A DNA stretch of 64,000 bases. Source: Heterocephalus glaber (lineage: Eukaryota > Chordata > Mammalia > Rodentia > Bathyergidae). Location: contig NW_004624743.1 of NCBI RefSeq assembly GCF_000247695.1, positions 7,958,566-8,022,565 of the forward strand, given 5' to 3'. Position numbers and translations under genes: made by a program. Under the pieces are notes generated by a model. The model was not told where the DNA came from. It ran no database searches and saw nothing but the letters and a program-made list of their open reading frames with translations. Below, one piece after another: positions 36,050-47,099 of this stretch; the first letter of the stretch is position 1; every line of letters starts with the position of its first letter.

Positions 36050-36630
36050 TTGATTTTTTTTTCATGGCCGAATGATAAAATGCTTGCTATATTAAACAAC
36101 AACAAAAAAATGGTAGCTTTTTATGGGACTAATCGCTAAGCAGATGCATGTAAATGAGCTATTTTCTATGCATGGCTTCCAAAAGTGCTAATTAAATAGT
36201 TGGTATTCAAGGCTAGGCTCGCTCATTGTTTAGTGACACACAAATCCAGCGATGTGTGCCAGCAGACATTTTAAGTTGAATGTTTTCTCCTCTACGGCCT
36301 TTGTCATGAAATGGTGGCACCATGATGAGAACACTAGTGTAAGCAAAACATTGAAATATGCTTTAATAATGTTTTAACCATGTAGTGACACTAGTCTAGT
36401 TTTCCAATGAATTTTTAATTTCTTTTTTCTTATAAGGGTGGTATGAGTTATCGCTGATGCATATTAAATCATATACATGAGTCATTTTCTCTAAATTTGC
36501 ATAAAATGGCTAAATGCTAATGCGCCAAATGGAGCTTACTATACGTGGGACAGCAAATATTCCCTGGAAGATTTTCTGCAATCAATCTCCTGTATTTCAT
36601 TAGCAACCAGATAAGGTGTGGTTTGCAGAA
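36050..36630. promoter_or_regulatory. candidate conserved neural enhancer block
   Basis: This AT-rich, repeat-free block is dense in homeodomain cores (TAATTAAAT, CTAATTAAA, TTTAATAATG, GCTAATGCG), ATGCAT motifs and a TGACAC pair. Such composition is typical of deeply conserved non-coding elements around developmental genes. The mir-9-2/MEF2C desert is known to hold many. Conservation itself cannot be measured from one sequence. Confidence 0.4.
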
Positions 36631-36880
36631 TAAAAAAGAAAAGTGTGTAACTCATGAACTTAGGAGGTTTCAGATGATTTCTATGTGGTGATTAGAGTGG
36701 ATTCTGCAATTAGAATTTATGTAGGTAAAGCACACACATGCTTCCTTTAAAGGCACAGTGCAAGAGTTCTGAATACAGCCTTTGCACCGTGAAACAATGA
36801 GAAGGCGCCATTCAATTATCGTGACTCTCTACATCCACAATTAAACGACGGAAAGCCATACTTGGAAGGTAGCATCCTTT

Positions 36881-36915
36881 GATTGGCGTAACCCTGACTC
36901 AAGTTTTGCAATTTC
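36881..36915 (+). repeat. 35-base direct repeat, copy 1
   Basis: The block starts GATTGGCGTAACCCTGACTC and recurs 231 bases to the right with 27 of 35 positions identical. No known transposon is recognised. It lies in the motif-dense block at 36.0-37.2 kb. Confidence 0.7.
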
Positions 36916-37111
36916 CTTACCATGATTACAGAAGAGCTTTTAAAAATAACCACGCACGAAATGTTTTCTTTCCCAACTTTCCTCTTTTTCCTTGTCAAAT
37001 AATGGTGAGGAATTTCCTGCACCAACGTTTAACATTTAGACATGTTTTTTGCAATCACCAGAATACTCTTACTGAACTGGCATTAAGGTCACAAGCCAAA
37101 AAAAGGAAATG

Positions 37112-37146
37112 GATTGGTATAACCCTCACTCGAATTTTACAATGTT
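37112..37146 (+). repeat. 35-base direct repeat, copy 2
   Basis: The block starts GATTGGTATAACCCTCACTC and pairs with the copy at 36881. The 231-base spacing is a multiple of three, so both copies fall in one open frame (36879-37181, 100 codons). The differences fall mostly at third codon positions or are conservative. This is probably an old duplication in a regulatory element. Confidence 0.7.
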
Positions 37147-37199
37147 ATTGGGCAAACCAGAGATGTTTACTGGAAGGATAAATTTGCTGCTTATTTTCT

Positions 37200-38904
37200 C
37201 CACCCATCAACCTTTTTATTATCCCTCATTTTTCCACCATCTGGTATATTTTTTAACCTAAAAAAAATGGGGAAGGGGATGGCTATTTAAAAATAAATGT
37301 ATGCTTTGCCCTACAGTTATTTTGAATTAGTCTTGATAAATAATTAAGAAATGCATAATATATTATTTAGATGCCATGGTCTTAAGAATTTGAGCGGTAT
37401 TTCAAGTACAATTATAGTCATTTATTTATCAGTAGAAAATTTACATAATCACACTTCAAAATCCAGTGGACTGGAGGAATATCAGAAAGACACCCATGAA
37501 CGTGGTAATGACTCTGAGCATTAGATGAAGTTAATAATGTAGTGATGCACATGATATTCTAATGTCTAGCACTGCAGTATTTGATCAGTTAAAGTGATAA
37601 AAGCATAAATATTTTTCTCTTTTCCAACTGCATTTTATGCAGAAGTGCTCTTCATAGGATAAAATGCAATTTGAAAAATCAAAATTGAATTAGGTGATCT
37701 TTAATAAAATCGAGCTACTTAAGTTTAAATTTTAAGGAATAAAACCAAATTTCCATTTCCATTGGCTGAGAAAATAAGTGTGTCTTAGTAAAAATTATTA
37801 ATAAAAACATAGTTCACTTCATAGATTTTGAAGTGACAATATAGACCTTAAGGCTAAAGTCCAGAAAAATGACAGAAATTCAAGCCGCCTCCCCAGTCCA
37901 TGAGGCCAACACACAAATGCAGAGATTACCCATTGCAGGGTAACACCCTCTCTGCAAGCTCAGCCATGCTATGGGCCCTTCCTTAGCAGCAGCCCATCTG
38001 AGCCAAATTTGGCAGAAATATATGCAGTATTTGTACTGTGCTGTTGGAATCATTGGAATCCTATGTCAGCTCTCCAAACAGAGACTTCAGGCTATGACTG
38101 AGGGTGAGTTGTCAACGTGAAAAATCAAAGATACTCAGCAATTTCTAACTTTATTTGGGAACAGCTGAACTTTTCACTGCTTCTATTAATCTAAGAACAT
38201 ACACATTGTGATGAGTCACTGTACTAAGGCACACAATTGTAAATCTATTAGTTAATTCCTGTTTCCTTGCTCCTTAAGTATGTTGACTTCTTGGAACTAC
38301 CCAAGAGGCTATCCTACAAACCCTGAAGAAGAAACCTATGAAATTATTTTTCTTCCATCCTTTTCAACCCACTTGCCATGAATTAGTGGAAACTTCATAT
38401 TTAAAGCTTCTAAATAGGTTTCAAGTTATTCCACAGTCCATTCAACATCCTCAGCTCCATCAGCCTCAAAACGCAAATATATTTCGGGGTAATTTAATAC
38501 TTTAAAATAATATATATTGAGCAGCTACAGTATAAACCTACGGGTTTTGTAAAAATAAGGCCCAAAATCTATTATTAGAGTTCTTCCCAAAGACTGATAC
38601 ATTCATGCAACAGTTTGAACTACCTTCATAACACTCGCTGAATTAAAAATAAGGACTAAGTACACTTCTATTACTACTATACATGAGATGTAGTTTTGAC
38701 AGGAAGGAAGCCTATGGATTTTGAATTTCAATGATATCAAATCTCTTATTGTCTTCATGAAGGTATTAACTCCAAATAAATTATGAGCTTTTTATTAAAC
38801 CAGGATTGACAAATATATACATTCATTATGTTTGAGATACTTATTCAGTGAAAATGTCTTAATCATAGTTAGAAATTCTTCCGCCCCAGGAAATAAATTT
38901 GCTC

Positions 38905-38944
<40 letters not shown>

Positions 38945-39690
38945 AACACTTCTTACCCCTAAAAGACAAAGATCTAAGAGATACAGGGATATTCTGGGTA
39001 ATATGTAAATTGCTCTTGTGGCCTAAATAATACAAAGTGTTTATTGTTGGTTTGCTTTTTGTTGTTGTTACATACAAACTTTATCTCAAGTAGTTCCTTT
39101 ACTATCTATTTACAGGTTTTCACCAATTATTAAGGTGATCAGCATCTAGTCATTTCCAATCCACACAAGCTATTAATGATGTAAGACACAAACATTTCAG
39201 CTTTGTCAAGTTTAAATTTAAAACTAAAGAAAATAACGCCATGAGCCAAGATGCAGTCAAATCCTCCTTGTTTTCCCAGGGCAAGTGACTATTAAAAGAA
39301 ACTCAGAACACAAGAAACCTGTCAGATAACTACTTAGTGACAGAGCCAGATGAATATTGTTAGGTAAGTGTTTTAATAACGCAGCATTTTTGTAGCATTT
39401 TCCCAGGATTATTTCTAATTGGCCTTGACGTAAAGTAGTCACAAACTGCTTTAAAACAGTGATCAGTTTGGAACTAAACTAGTAGAGCAAGCCTGTGACA
39501 GAAGTTGTTAATAACACGCTCCGAAATGTACCTGTGAAATTCTGGGCCTGACTTCTTTTGTAAGAGTAGAAGTGAAAGTCAATAGTCTTTGTAATGCAAA
39601 CAGACCAGCGCCACGAAAGCCAAGGTCAAGGCCTCCCAAAACCTCACCTGAGCTTCCTACAGACCTCGCCCACCCTCAGGTTAATAAAAT
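37200..39690. other. SINE-free AT-rich DNA with a GT repeat
   Basis: The GT repeat (about 38907-38941) is the only clear repeat. Several homeodomain-like cores are present but no block is as dense as at 36.0-36.6 kb. No gene is recognised. Confidence 0.5.
38907..38941. repeat. (GT)n microsatellite
   Basis: About seventeen GT units. Confidence 0.95.
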
Positions 39691-39699
39691 CAAAACTGT

Positions 39700-41290
39700 T
39701 CAGGCAGGTTGGCTGAGTCCCCTCCGTGCCACTAAAGCACAGCCCGCGGATTAGGGTGCGTGCACACCAGGAGGCCTGGGCCTCACCCACTGCTCGCGCC
39801 CACCCAGAAGCACACCGCCCGTCCGCGGCCTCCCAGGACGACTGACCGTCCCCTGAAGCGAGGCTCAGGGGGGCTTCTCCTGGGTCCGCCCTCTTTCCTA
39901 GCCTCACCCGAGGGCCGAGGAGCCGGACCTGCGCTGGCGAGGTGGATTTAGCCCGGGTAGAGTTAAGATGGTATCATTAGCCGCGCGCAGCGTGACTTCC
40001 CGCTAATCCTCTCTGCAACTTACAACAAGTTTAAATGTCCATGCATGATGTTATTAACTGGCTTTAGTAAGTGCTTAAGACCCAGCTTTCTTTTTAAAGT
40101 AATCTCCGAACAAGTTCTACTGTATCCATCCAACAAGGAGATTAATATTTCCAGCAAATCTGATGGGAGAGGAGATGCGCCCCCGAGCTCCTACTGGGCA
40201 GTAGGGGTGGAGGCGGATGCTGACCTGAAGGGCCCAGATCAGGGTGAGCTGCTGCTCCCCGGGCCCAGCACCCCACCGTGCCCATGCCCAGGGTTTCTCC
40301 AGGAGCATCGCATCCCTAGGTGTGTGTGTCGGAGGGGGGGGGGTCTTCATCAGTCACTCGAGGACACCCAGGGAAACGCCCCGGAGGTGGTGCCGGGGAT
40401 GCACGTCCAGGCGGGACTGCCTCGACACCACCCGGTCCGCGCACCCGCGGGCCAGGGCGGGGTCGGGAGGGCAGGGCCGCGGTCTCGGGTAAGGGGCTCA
40501 GAAACAGGCCGCTCCAAGACCCCGGAGCAGCCGAGTAGCCCCGCACCCCAGGCCACGGACAGCCTCCCGCGGACTCCCGGGGGCGCGCGGCGGGCGCGGG
40601 AACAAACACGTGCGCGCGAACCCGGGCGGCTCCCCCGTCCCGCCCCTCCCACCTTTCCGGGAGAGTGCGCGCCTGCGCACCAGCGCCGCGGCCCAGCAGC
40701 CGGTCTCCCGGGAAACACCAATCAGACGCTGGATTCCGGGCGAGGGCGGTGAGCGGGAGCAGCTGCGGGAGGACTCGGGCGGCGGGCGGGCGCTGGGAGG
40801 TGTCGTGCTGCTGCCCGGCGGCCGGGCCGAGCGGAGCCTGCGCCGCGGCCGCTACCGGGCCCCGCGCGTCCGCAGCCGGGCGCAGGGTCCGCCCACGCCC
40901 GGCTATTTTTAGATCTCCCGACCGCGTTGTGCGGGCGCTGAGCTAAAACCGAGTCAGACCGCCGAGCACGGGGACGGACTTCTCCCGGAATAAATATGGC
41001 TCACACCCCTTGTTTCCCGGAATCGAGTCGATCCTCCCGGCAGTTTTTAAATGCTCTGCCCCCCGTGGCCCGGCCGCGGGGTGCAGAGCGGAAAGCGCAG
41101 GCCCTACCTCCCGGGGGCCCGCGCCCGCCCGCCTCGGCACCCCACCGCCACTCGGCGCCCAGAATCAGTTCCGCCAAAGCCGAGCGAGCCCGCGGGGAGA
41201 TGGGCTCCGGAAGCAAACGGGAGCGGGGGTTTCTGCTCGCTCCTGTACCAGCTTCTGTGACTTGTGCTAAGCAACCCAGAACAGAAAAAA
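39700..41290. promoter_or_regulatory. CpG island, downstream side of mir-9-2
   Basis: GC content and CpG density rise abruptly about 5 kb to the left of the hairpin, flanked by AT-rich DNA. It contains G-runs, GC boxes and an MEF2 site. Several overlapping open frames on both strands (for example 40045-40752 plus) arise from the lack of stop codons in GC-rich DNA; none has recognisable domains. It may be a promoter or a Polycomb-bound island. Confidence 0.8.
40903..40912. promoter_or_regulatory. perfect MEF2 site in a CpG island
   Basis: CTATTTTTAG matches the MEF2 consensus exactly. It is followed about 80 bases later by an AT-rich GGAATAAATATGG stretch. It stands out because the surrounding island is strongly GC-rich. 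If synteny holds, MEF2C is the next gene beyond the right end of the window, so cross-regulation of this region by MEF2C is a testable inference. Confidence 0.5.
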
Positions 41291-44200
41291 CTGGGTAACA
41301 AAGCCATCCATTAAAACCCAGAGACACTGAAAAACTGCCTGACATGCCCACTACTGTCTGCAAGCACAATGGTAGAACGATTGACCCGTACTACAGATAG
41401 CTTTTACTCAGGAACTTTGATTCCAATTAGTTCTTAATCTAAAGGGACACCTTGTCCTAGTCGCTGAGCTCACCACCACCCTCAGCATCCGCCCCAATGC
41501 GAGAGATGATGCGGTACTGTACTTACTCTAGCAAAGGGAGGTTAAAGGTAAGTCACAGAAAGGGAAAGTGGGACAAGGGTATCTTAAGCCACAGTGATAG
41601 TTCCAGAGGGGTAGAGAACTACTGGGGATAAAACCTAGATAGTTACATGCACTTTCATGCATATTCTAGCCACAGTGGAAAATCAATCCTTTGGGTTCAT
41701 TTCTCCATTTTTAAAAAGCCCAAATTCTTAAAATATCTTCAAGTGTTTACGTATAGTCTGTGAATTGGAAGAGTGTTTCTGAACTTGAAATTCACTCATC
41801 CTTATCTCTTACTATTTAAATGGTTGCTTAATTTTCATAAAACTACACAAAATCAGATTCGAATTTCATATCTTTCCAAATAAAATCATTTTAATTTTAA
41901 AATAGACACAGAGAGCACCAATAGCACAAATTTTAGTGTTTAAGAAGACTTAAAGAAAAGCCACTTTGGAAAATATTCCATTTTGAATATAAATAATGCA
42001 TTTATCTCATTATTATGCATATTAGGGGTAACGAGCAGGGGACAGTCTGGTAAATATGCCCATTCACATTCTGCAAAGATGTTGCAGAAGTCTTCTTGTG
42101 TATTTTTTTAACCTCTCCAATTACTTTTTTTTTCTTTTGAATTTTTTCTGTGCTTAAGGTGTATTCCTTAAAATTTGATTATTGTGACTTTTCACTATTA
42201 ATTTTCTAGTATCACAAAGTAGGACAAGGAAAATAAGTTGGTTAAAGCTTTATGTTTACTTTTAAGTGTATCATTTTTATCATCCTTTTTATGAGTACTT
42301 CAAGAAAAGATTCTAGATGTCAAAACCTGCAGTTAACGTTCCAGTTTAGAAATACACAAAATAATACCTTTGACGTTGGCAACTCAAATGTATTATTCAG
42401 CAAAACAGCAATTACTCATTGTTTTGCACTTACATGTTAAGAACTATGCGACACTTGGTGACACGATAACAAAATTGCAAAGTCAATTATATTTAAAATA
42501 GACATCCTAATAAAACATACACAACCAACTCCTTTTCCTCTTCTTGAACTGTTTTGTTTCCTTTTTCTGACTGTTTACAGTCAAATAGAATGTTAACCCT
42601 AAAGATAACTGATTTATACACATGATGAGAGGGAAAAGAAAGGAAATGGAGGGGTGGAACATAAAAGGGGAAGCATATTTCTCAGGGCACTAGAATCTAC
42701 CCAGGGAGGTGCCAGAAGGCTCTTGTGTATTTTTGGAAACGTACGCCTATGGTGTTCTTTTCCAATGTCGATCAATCACAGTGCCAAACTTTGAGAGAGT
42801 AGTGTGCCCAAATTGAAAGCAAATTTAAGCTAGATCCCTACCAACAACTCTAAGCAGAACTTCAGCGATAAAACTCAAGTGGAGACCGTAGATATTTAAT
42901 AAGAGACGGTTTCAGGTAGAAGTAGGTGTTTGTTTTATTCTATTTTAATTGCACAAGGTGCATTTTTTGTAACTTGAACTTCCAAGTAATGAATCCCAGT
43001 CCTCCACTGAGCCTGCAGCCTGCAGCCTGCATTGACGTTCCCATCAGAAAATTAAAATGTTTGTCTGGATAAAATAACTTCTAATGAACTCCCTTATTTC
43101 TTTTTGTTGCTTTTTGTTGTTGTTGTATTTTCGGCAATGTAGCCCCCTCGCAATGATATTAGTTCTAGTGTGGGAAAATATTATAATTGAGATCTGGTAA
43201 GTTATTTGCAGACTTCAAGTTTTTCTTTACACTGTGCTGACATTTAGTACAGCCCTGGTGAGGAAAACAATACTACCATTCATAGCTCTAGACGTAGATT
43301 TCAATCGACTTAAGCGGGCACAATGAAACTTGGTCATTCACTGGTTACCCATATTGTGTTCTCAAATTTTCTCTCAGCAAAAGTATAATGACTCAGTATT
43401 GTATGGTTGCATAGACAAGGGCTAGGAACAAGAGACACTAGTTTTGTCTGACGGTGTGAGAAAGTCGTGAAGGGATCTTTTCTTCCAGATGGTGTTAAAT
43501 TCAGCTGCCTTTTTAACATTGGCCTTGCACGGCAATCTGCTGCTCCCTTCACAAAGACTGCGCTCCGTTCCCACTAGTTAACATGCCTACTCACGCAACC
43601 TGCAACTTCACTCCAACTGCTTTACAATGCAGTGGTATGCTAAATAAACTTGATCCGGTTCCTGCCAATGTTAAAAACTAGCTTTCAAAGAACTACTTAA
43701 CTGATATTTACACTTCTTTTGACTTAAAGGTACATGCCTTTGGAATATTTCAGATTTCAAAGAAATATCACCTTATTATAAGGTCATTGTAGAGATTATC
43801 TCAGCACCCCCCCAACCCCCAAGCTCAGATGCGGTACTCTCTTCAACACACACAAATAAAATAAAATGTCAGAAATTTGATGTGTAATCAAAAAGAGAAA
43901 AAAAGAAAAAACTGGGACATGTTGCAGCAAGAGCAAAAAATAAAATGAAAAGAACATTGAAATGTATTTTTATTGATTGATAAGTTATGCAACATTAGTA
44001 TGATACAAAGCAAGGTTGATATGACAATGGCAAACACGTAATTATAATATTGTTTATTTTCCTTAGATGTTATATTTCACATATTTACAGAAAAGACCAA
44101 GATGTAGGCAAAAAGCTTCAGTAATTTGACTCCATTGAGTGCTTTCAGTAAACAATAGGTTTCCCCAGCAAACATCTTATTGCCTTAATTGAACCTCCTT

Positions 44201-45495
44201 GAGAAAGAAAAACCACACACTTTGTAATGTAAATGTAATTGTAGTAGACAATGCTTCTAGGTAAATAGCACCCCTGGACACGAAGTAAATGAAAGAAATA
44301 CAGGCACTTAACAAGGAAAGGTTGTTTGCACAAACAGTGCTTCAAATGTAAATAAACAAGGGTCTTCACAATGGTCACCAGGGTAGTAAAACTTTGGCGC
44401 GTGTTCAGCAGCCAAACAGAGAATTTACCTTATTAAAGTCTCTCTGAGCTTCTAAGTGAAATTAACAGTGGTTTTACTGGCTTTTCCAGTCTGAAGTCTT
44501 ACCAGGAGTAGAAGCTACAAAGGGAAATGGACTGCCTTTGAAGAGTGGTGGGCTAGTTGGGAGTGTCAGTAATCTAGGCCCTGTGGATGGTCGTAGGCTG
44601 TTCCAGTCATTTTCTCATCGCAGTGGTTGTATTTATGTGTCAATGCCCATACAAATGTTGGCTTGGTGATGTGGCCCAATGTAAAGACTTTCAGGGGTTG
44701 CAGTGCGGACCTTCATAACCCCAAAGTGTATGCCAGGCGTAGTTATTTTCAAATTAAACAAAAATGGCCGTTTAGAGTGCATCCAGCTGGGACTACTCCA
44801 AAACGAGCTTTTCTCACCCTGCTACTGTAATCCACTCTCTCTGGGCTGATGACTTTACAGTTTCACTTCTAGTAGGCATCAATTAGCTTCCGGGCGCCTC
44901 GCTCCTCTGCGTGTCACATTAAGAGGTAAACAAGCTGATGAAGTCATAACTGAGACTGTGGCACCGAGCTGTGTACTGGAAAGTATACCCCAGCCAAAAC
45001 AAAAACTCGAAAGAAAGGGTGTTCACCAGGCCCCCGGCCAGACCAAGGATGTCTCCCAGGGCGGGCATGATGGGACTTTCTTGGAATCATTTTCTACCAG
45101 GTCTCCTTACATATTGAAAAATCTCAACCAAACTTCAGAAGCCAAACTTTATCCTGGCCAGCAGATTAAACAGCGGTTCAAAAAAAACACAAAAAAACAA
45201 AAAAACCAGCGAGCAGCAAGCAGACCAGTTGGCGCTGCCATTTGGGAGCCTGCAGATGTCTGTGGGTGGGAAATGCCTTTACCTTCTTAAGCGGTGGAGT
45301 TGAGTATGGTGTGTGCACTGGATGTTTTTTTCATACCCTACCCTCCAACAGGGCTGTCTGTCATAGGCTGCCGGCCGCCTTACCCCCTGCCCCCGAGCGT
45401 GGGAATCGGAGCGTCCCGCCGTTCACATCTCCTCGTTCCGTTTAGCGGAATCAATTAGGCAAGACAGACCCTGCGATTCCCCACCCCCTTTCCAT
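41291..45495. other. SINE-free DNA downstream of mir-9-2
   Basis: No transposon or protein gene is recognised. Two good minus-strand donor-like motifs (CCTG then GTAAGA at 44503, AGAAG then GTAAAG at 45283) lie downstream of the hairpin in the host direction. They could belong to further host exons, but matching acceptors were not firmly found. Confidence 0.45.
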
Positions 45496-45500
45496 TTTTG

Positions 45501-45566
45501 TCAGGTCTATATACGTCCTAATTATTTCAGTTTGGGATGCCAGAGCTGTTTCCTGGATAGACCTGA
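45501..45566. repeat. 10-base inverted repeat with 46-base loop
   Basis: TCAGGTCTAT at 45501-45510 and ATAGACCTGA at 45557-45566 are exact reverse complements. It lies about 800 bases past the hairpin in the host direction. It may be a chance match or a small RNA or DNA structure. Confidence 0.6.
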
Positions 45567-46376
45567 TCATCCTTAAACAAAAAGAGAGGAGGCGCCCACG
45601 TGGGTTCTGGCGTAAATGTCACTTTCATTTCCAATGCTAGGCGCAGAGTAAGACAGAACATTTTTTTAACACTTTGACAAGAGAGGAGGCGATCTCGTCT
45701 CCATCATGTCTTTCTGCTTCAGTAGCTTCCTCAAGGAAACCCTCTTGGAACAGAGAAGCATCTGTCCTTGTATTTTGAATAGAAGAATCAAAATCAGCCT
45801 TTGCTTTTTTTTTTTTTTTTTCATTTTCCCTGCTACTGCTGAGTCCTCAATAGTTATAAATTATTAACTTTCCAGGATAAACTTTTCTGAAAGTCTAATT
45901 TCATAGCATTTGACATTTAGCCCAAATACATTTAAAGTAGTTTCCAAGCACAATCTTCAAATTGGGGGGGAGGGGCCTCGGAGGGGAACTGCCCAAGCCT
46001 ACATAATCATGGAATCATTTTTAAACCAGTTGTCAGAAATCTCTACAACAGCTAAGAAGAAGAAAAAAATCCCTCGTATATAAACTTTGGCCTTAAAACA
46101 GAACACATTGTACATGCATCTTTACCCTGAGCACTATACAATTCTTTACAGCCCTAACAACCCTCCCCCAAACCCTGGCACTTTTCAATTTCAGCATCTT
46201 GTGTCGCTTAATTTCCTTGTATCCCACCTTTACTCTTATAAGGAAAAAGCAAAAAACAAAACAAAAAACAAAAACAAAGTTAGATTCAATAAGTATTCCT
46301 GACCTTTCCGGTTTTTACTGTCTCTTGGTTGTAGTCTTTCATTCTCACGCTGCCCGGCGACCTTGAAGGAGTTTTT

Positions 46377-46398
46377 ACTTTCGGTTATCTAGCTTTAT
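46377..46398 (-). ncRNA. miR-9-3p: mature miR-9-3p (miR-9*)
   Basis: This is the 22-base 3p strand, read on the minus strand and beginning ATAAAGCTAGATAACC. It pairs with the 5p strand with the expected offset. It is identical to the known miR-9-3p, whose best-known target is CoREST. Confidence 0.97.
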
Positions 46399-46412
46399 GA
46401 AGACCAATACAC

Positions 46413-46435
46413 TCATACAGCTAGATAACCAAAGA
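46413..46435 (-). ncRNA. miR-9-5p: mature miR-9-5p
   Basis: This is the 23-base mature 5p strand, read on the minus strand. Its seed is CTTTGGT (bases 2-8), from the 5' arm of the hairpin. It is the dominant neural product and matches the invariant vertebrate miR-9. Confidence 0.97.
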
Positions 46436-46899
46436 TAACAACTCGCTTCCCTCATGCACCTCTGTCTTCCTCCTACCAGACTCCGGAGCTGCCACCGTGA
46501 GTAGTCAGTTATCCAGGACACTTGCCCTTCTTCAGATTCCTCCTTTTATGTAAATATGACCTGGTTTCTGTTTGTATATGTGGGGCTAAAACATCCAAAT
46601 GAGATCTGTGGCCTTCAGAGTTTATTCCGAACTTTTTCCCCCTTTCAGCAAGTAATCTCCGGCAGTGTTAGCCAACAATTCATCTATTAATATCAGAAAA
46701 TAAAACCAGCTATTAAGGTGCAGCAAGCTGTTAGGAGTGAGCAGCAGCAGCCATCCCTTCTGAGGCCTCTATTTGCATTGTAAATTGCTTCGTTCTCACG
46801 CACGACTCTTTAGCCTTCCTCTATAGAGATGTAAAAAGCCAACGGCAATTTCCAGCGCAGGTTAAGGAGGAAGGGGGGGGGGGAAATCCCGTTCTATAG

Positions 46900-47091
46900 A
46901 AGTGACCGCGGATTCAAGGATCGGCTCCTGATCCTTTTGGGTTAGGCAGCACGAGCTTTTTTACCAAGCGGTGGCAGCTTGATTGCACATATCTTGTATG
47001 TGAGTGTTTTAGGGGGAAGATCCTCGATTTCACAGGGCTTCTAGGCTGGGGAAGACAGATGCCGTCTTGCTGGTGTGCTGCTGCCCCCGGT
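46900..47091 (-). ncRNA. candidate host-transcript exon just upstream of mir-9-2
   Basis: On the minus strand a textbook 3' splice site (CTTTTCTCCTTCTTTCAG followed by ACCGGGGG) places an exon start at 47091. The tract is almost pure pyrimidine. The exon would begin about 640 bases upstream of the hairpin. Its 3' end is not visible: it may end at a donor before the hairpin or run through it, so 46900 is only a placeholder. In other mammals the LINC00461 host runs in this direction. An alternative is an unused cryptic site. Read-through or spliced RNA data would decide. Confidence 0.45.
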
Positions 47092-47099
47092 CTGAAAGA

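Larger units (their letters stand above)
46364..46450 (-). ncRNA. Mir9-2: microRNA precursor mir-9-2
   Basis: This is a complete 87-base hairpin read on the minus strand. The 5' arm holds miR-9-5p and the 3' arm holds miR-9-3p; both agree base for base with the mature miR-9 sequences I know. The loop (GTGTATTGGTCTTCA on the minus strand) is the paralogue-specific loop of mir-9-2. Drosha and Dicer process such precursors, and the products repress neural targets in Argonaute complexes. Known miR-9 roles are neural progenitor proliferation and differentiation, through targets such as REST and TLX. The flanks also agree with the human precursor as far as I can recall it. In other mammals the gene lies in the LINC00461 host transcript near MEF2C. 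The hairpin sits in non-repetitive DNA with no transposon for more than 10 kb on either side. Confidence 0.98.

Noticed and set aside
40045..40752. 235-codon plus-strand frame in a CpG island
   Set aside because: No domain is recognisable, other frames overlap it on both strands, and composition follows the GC content.
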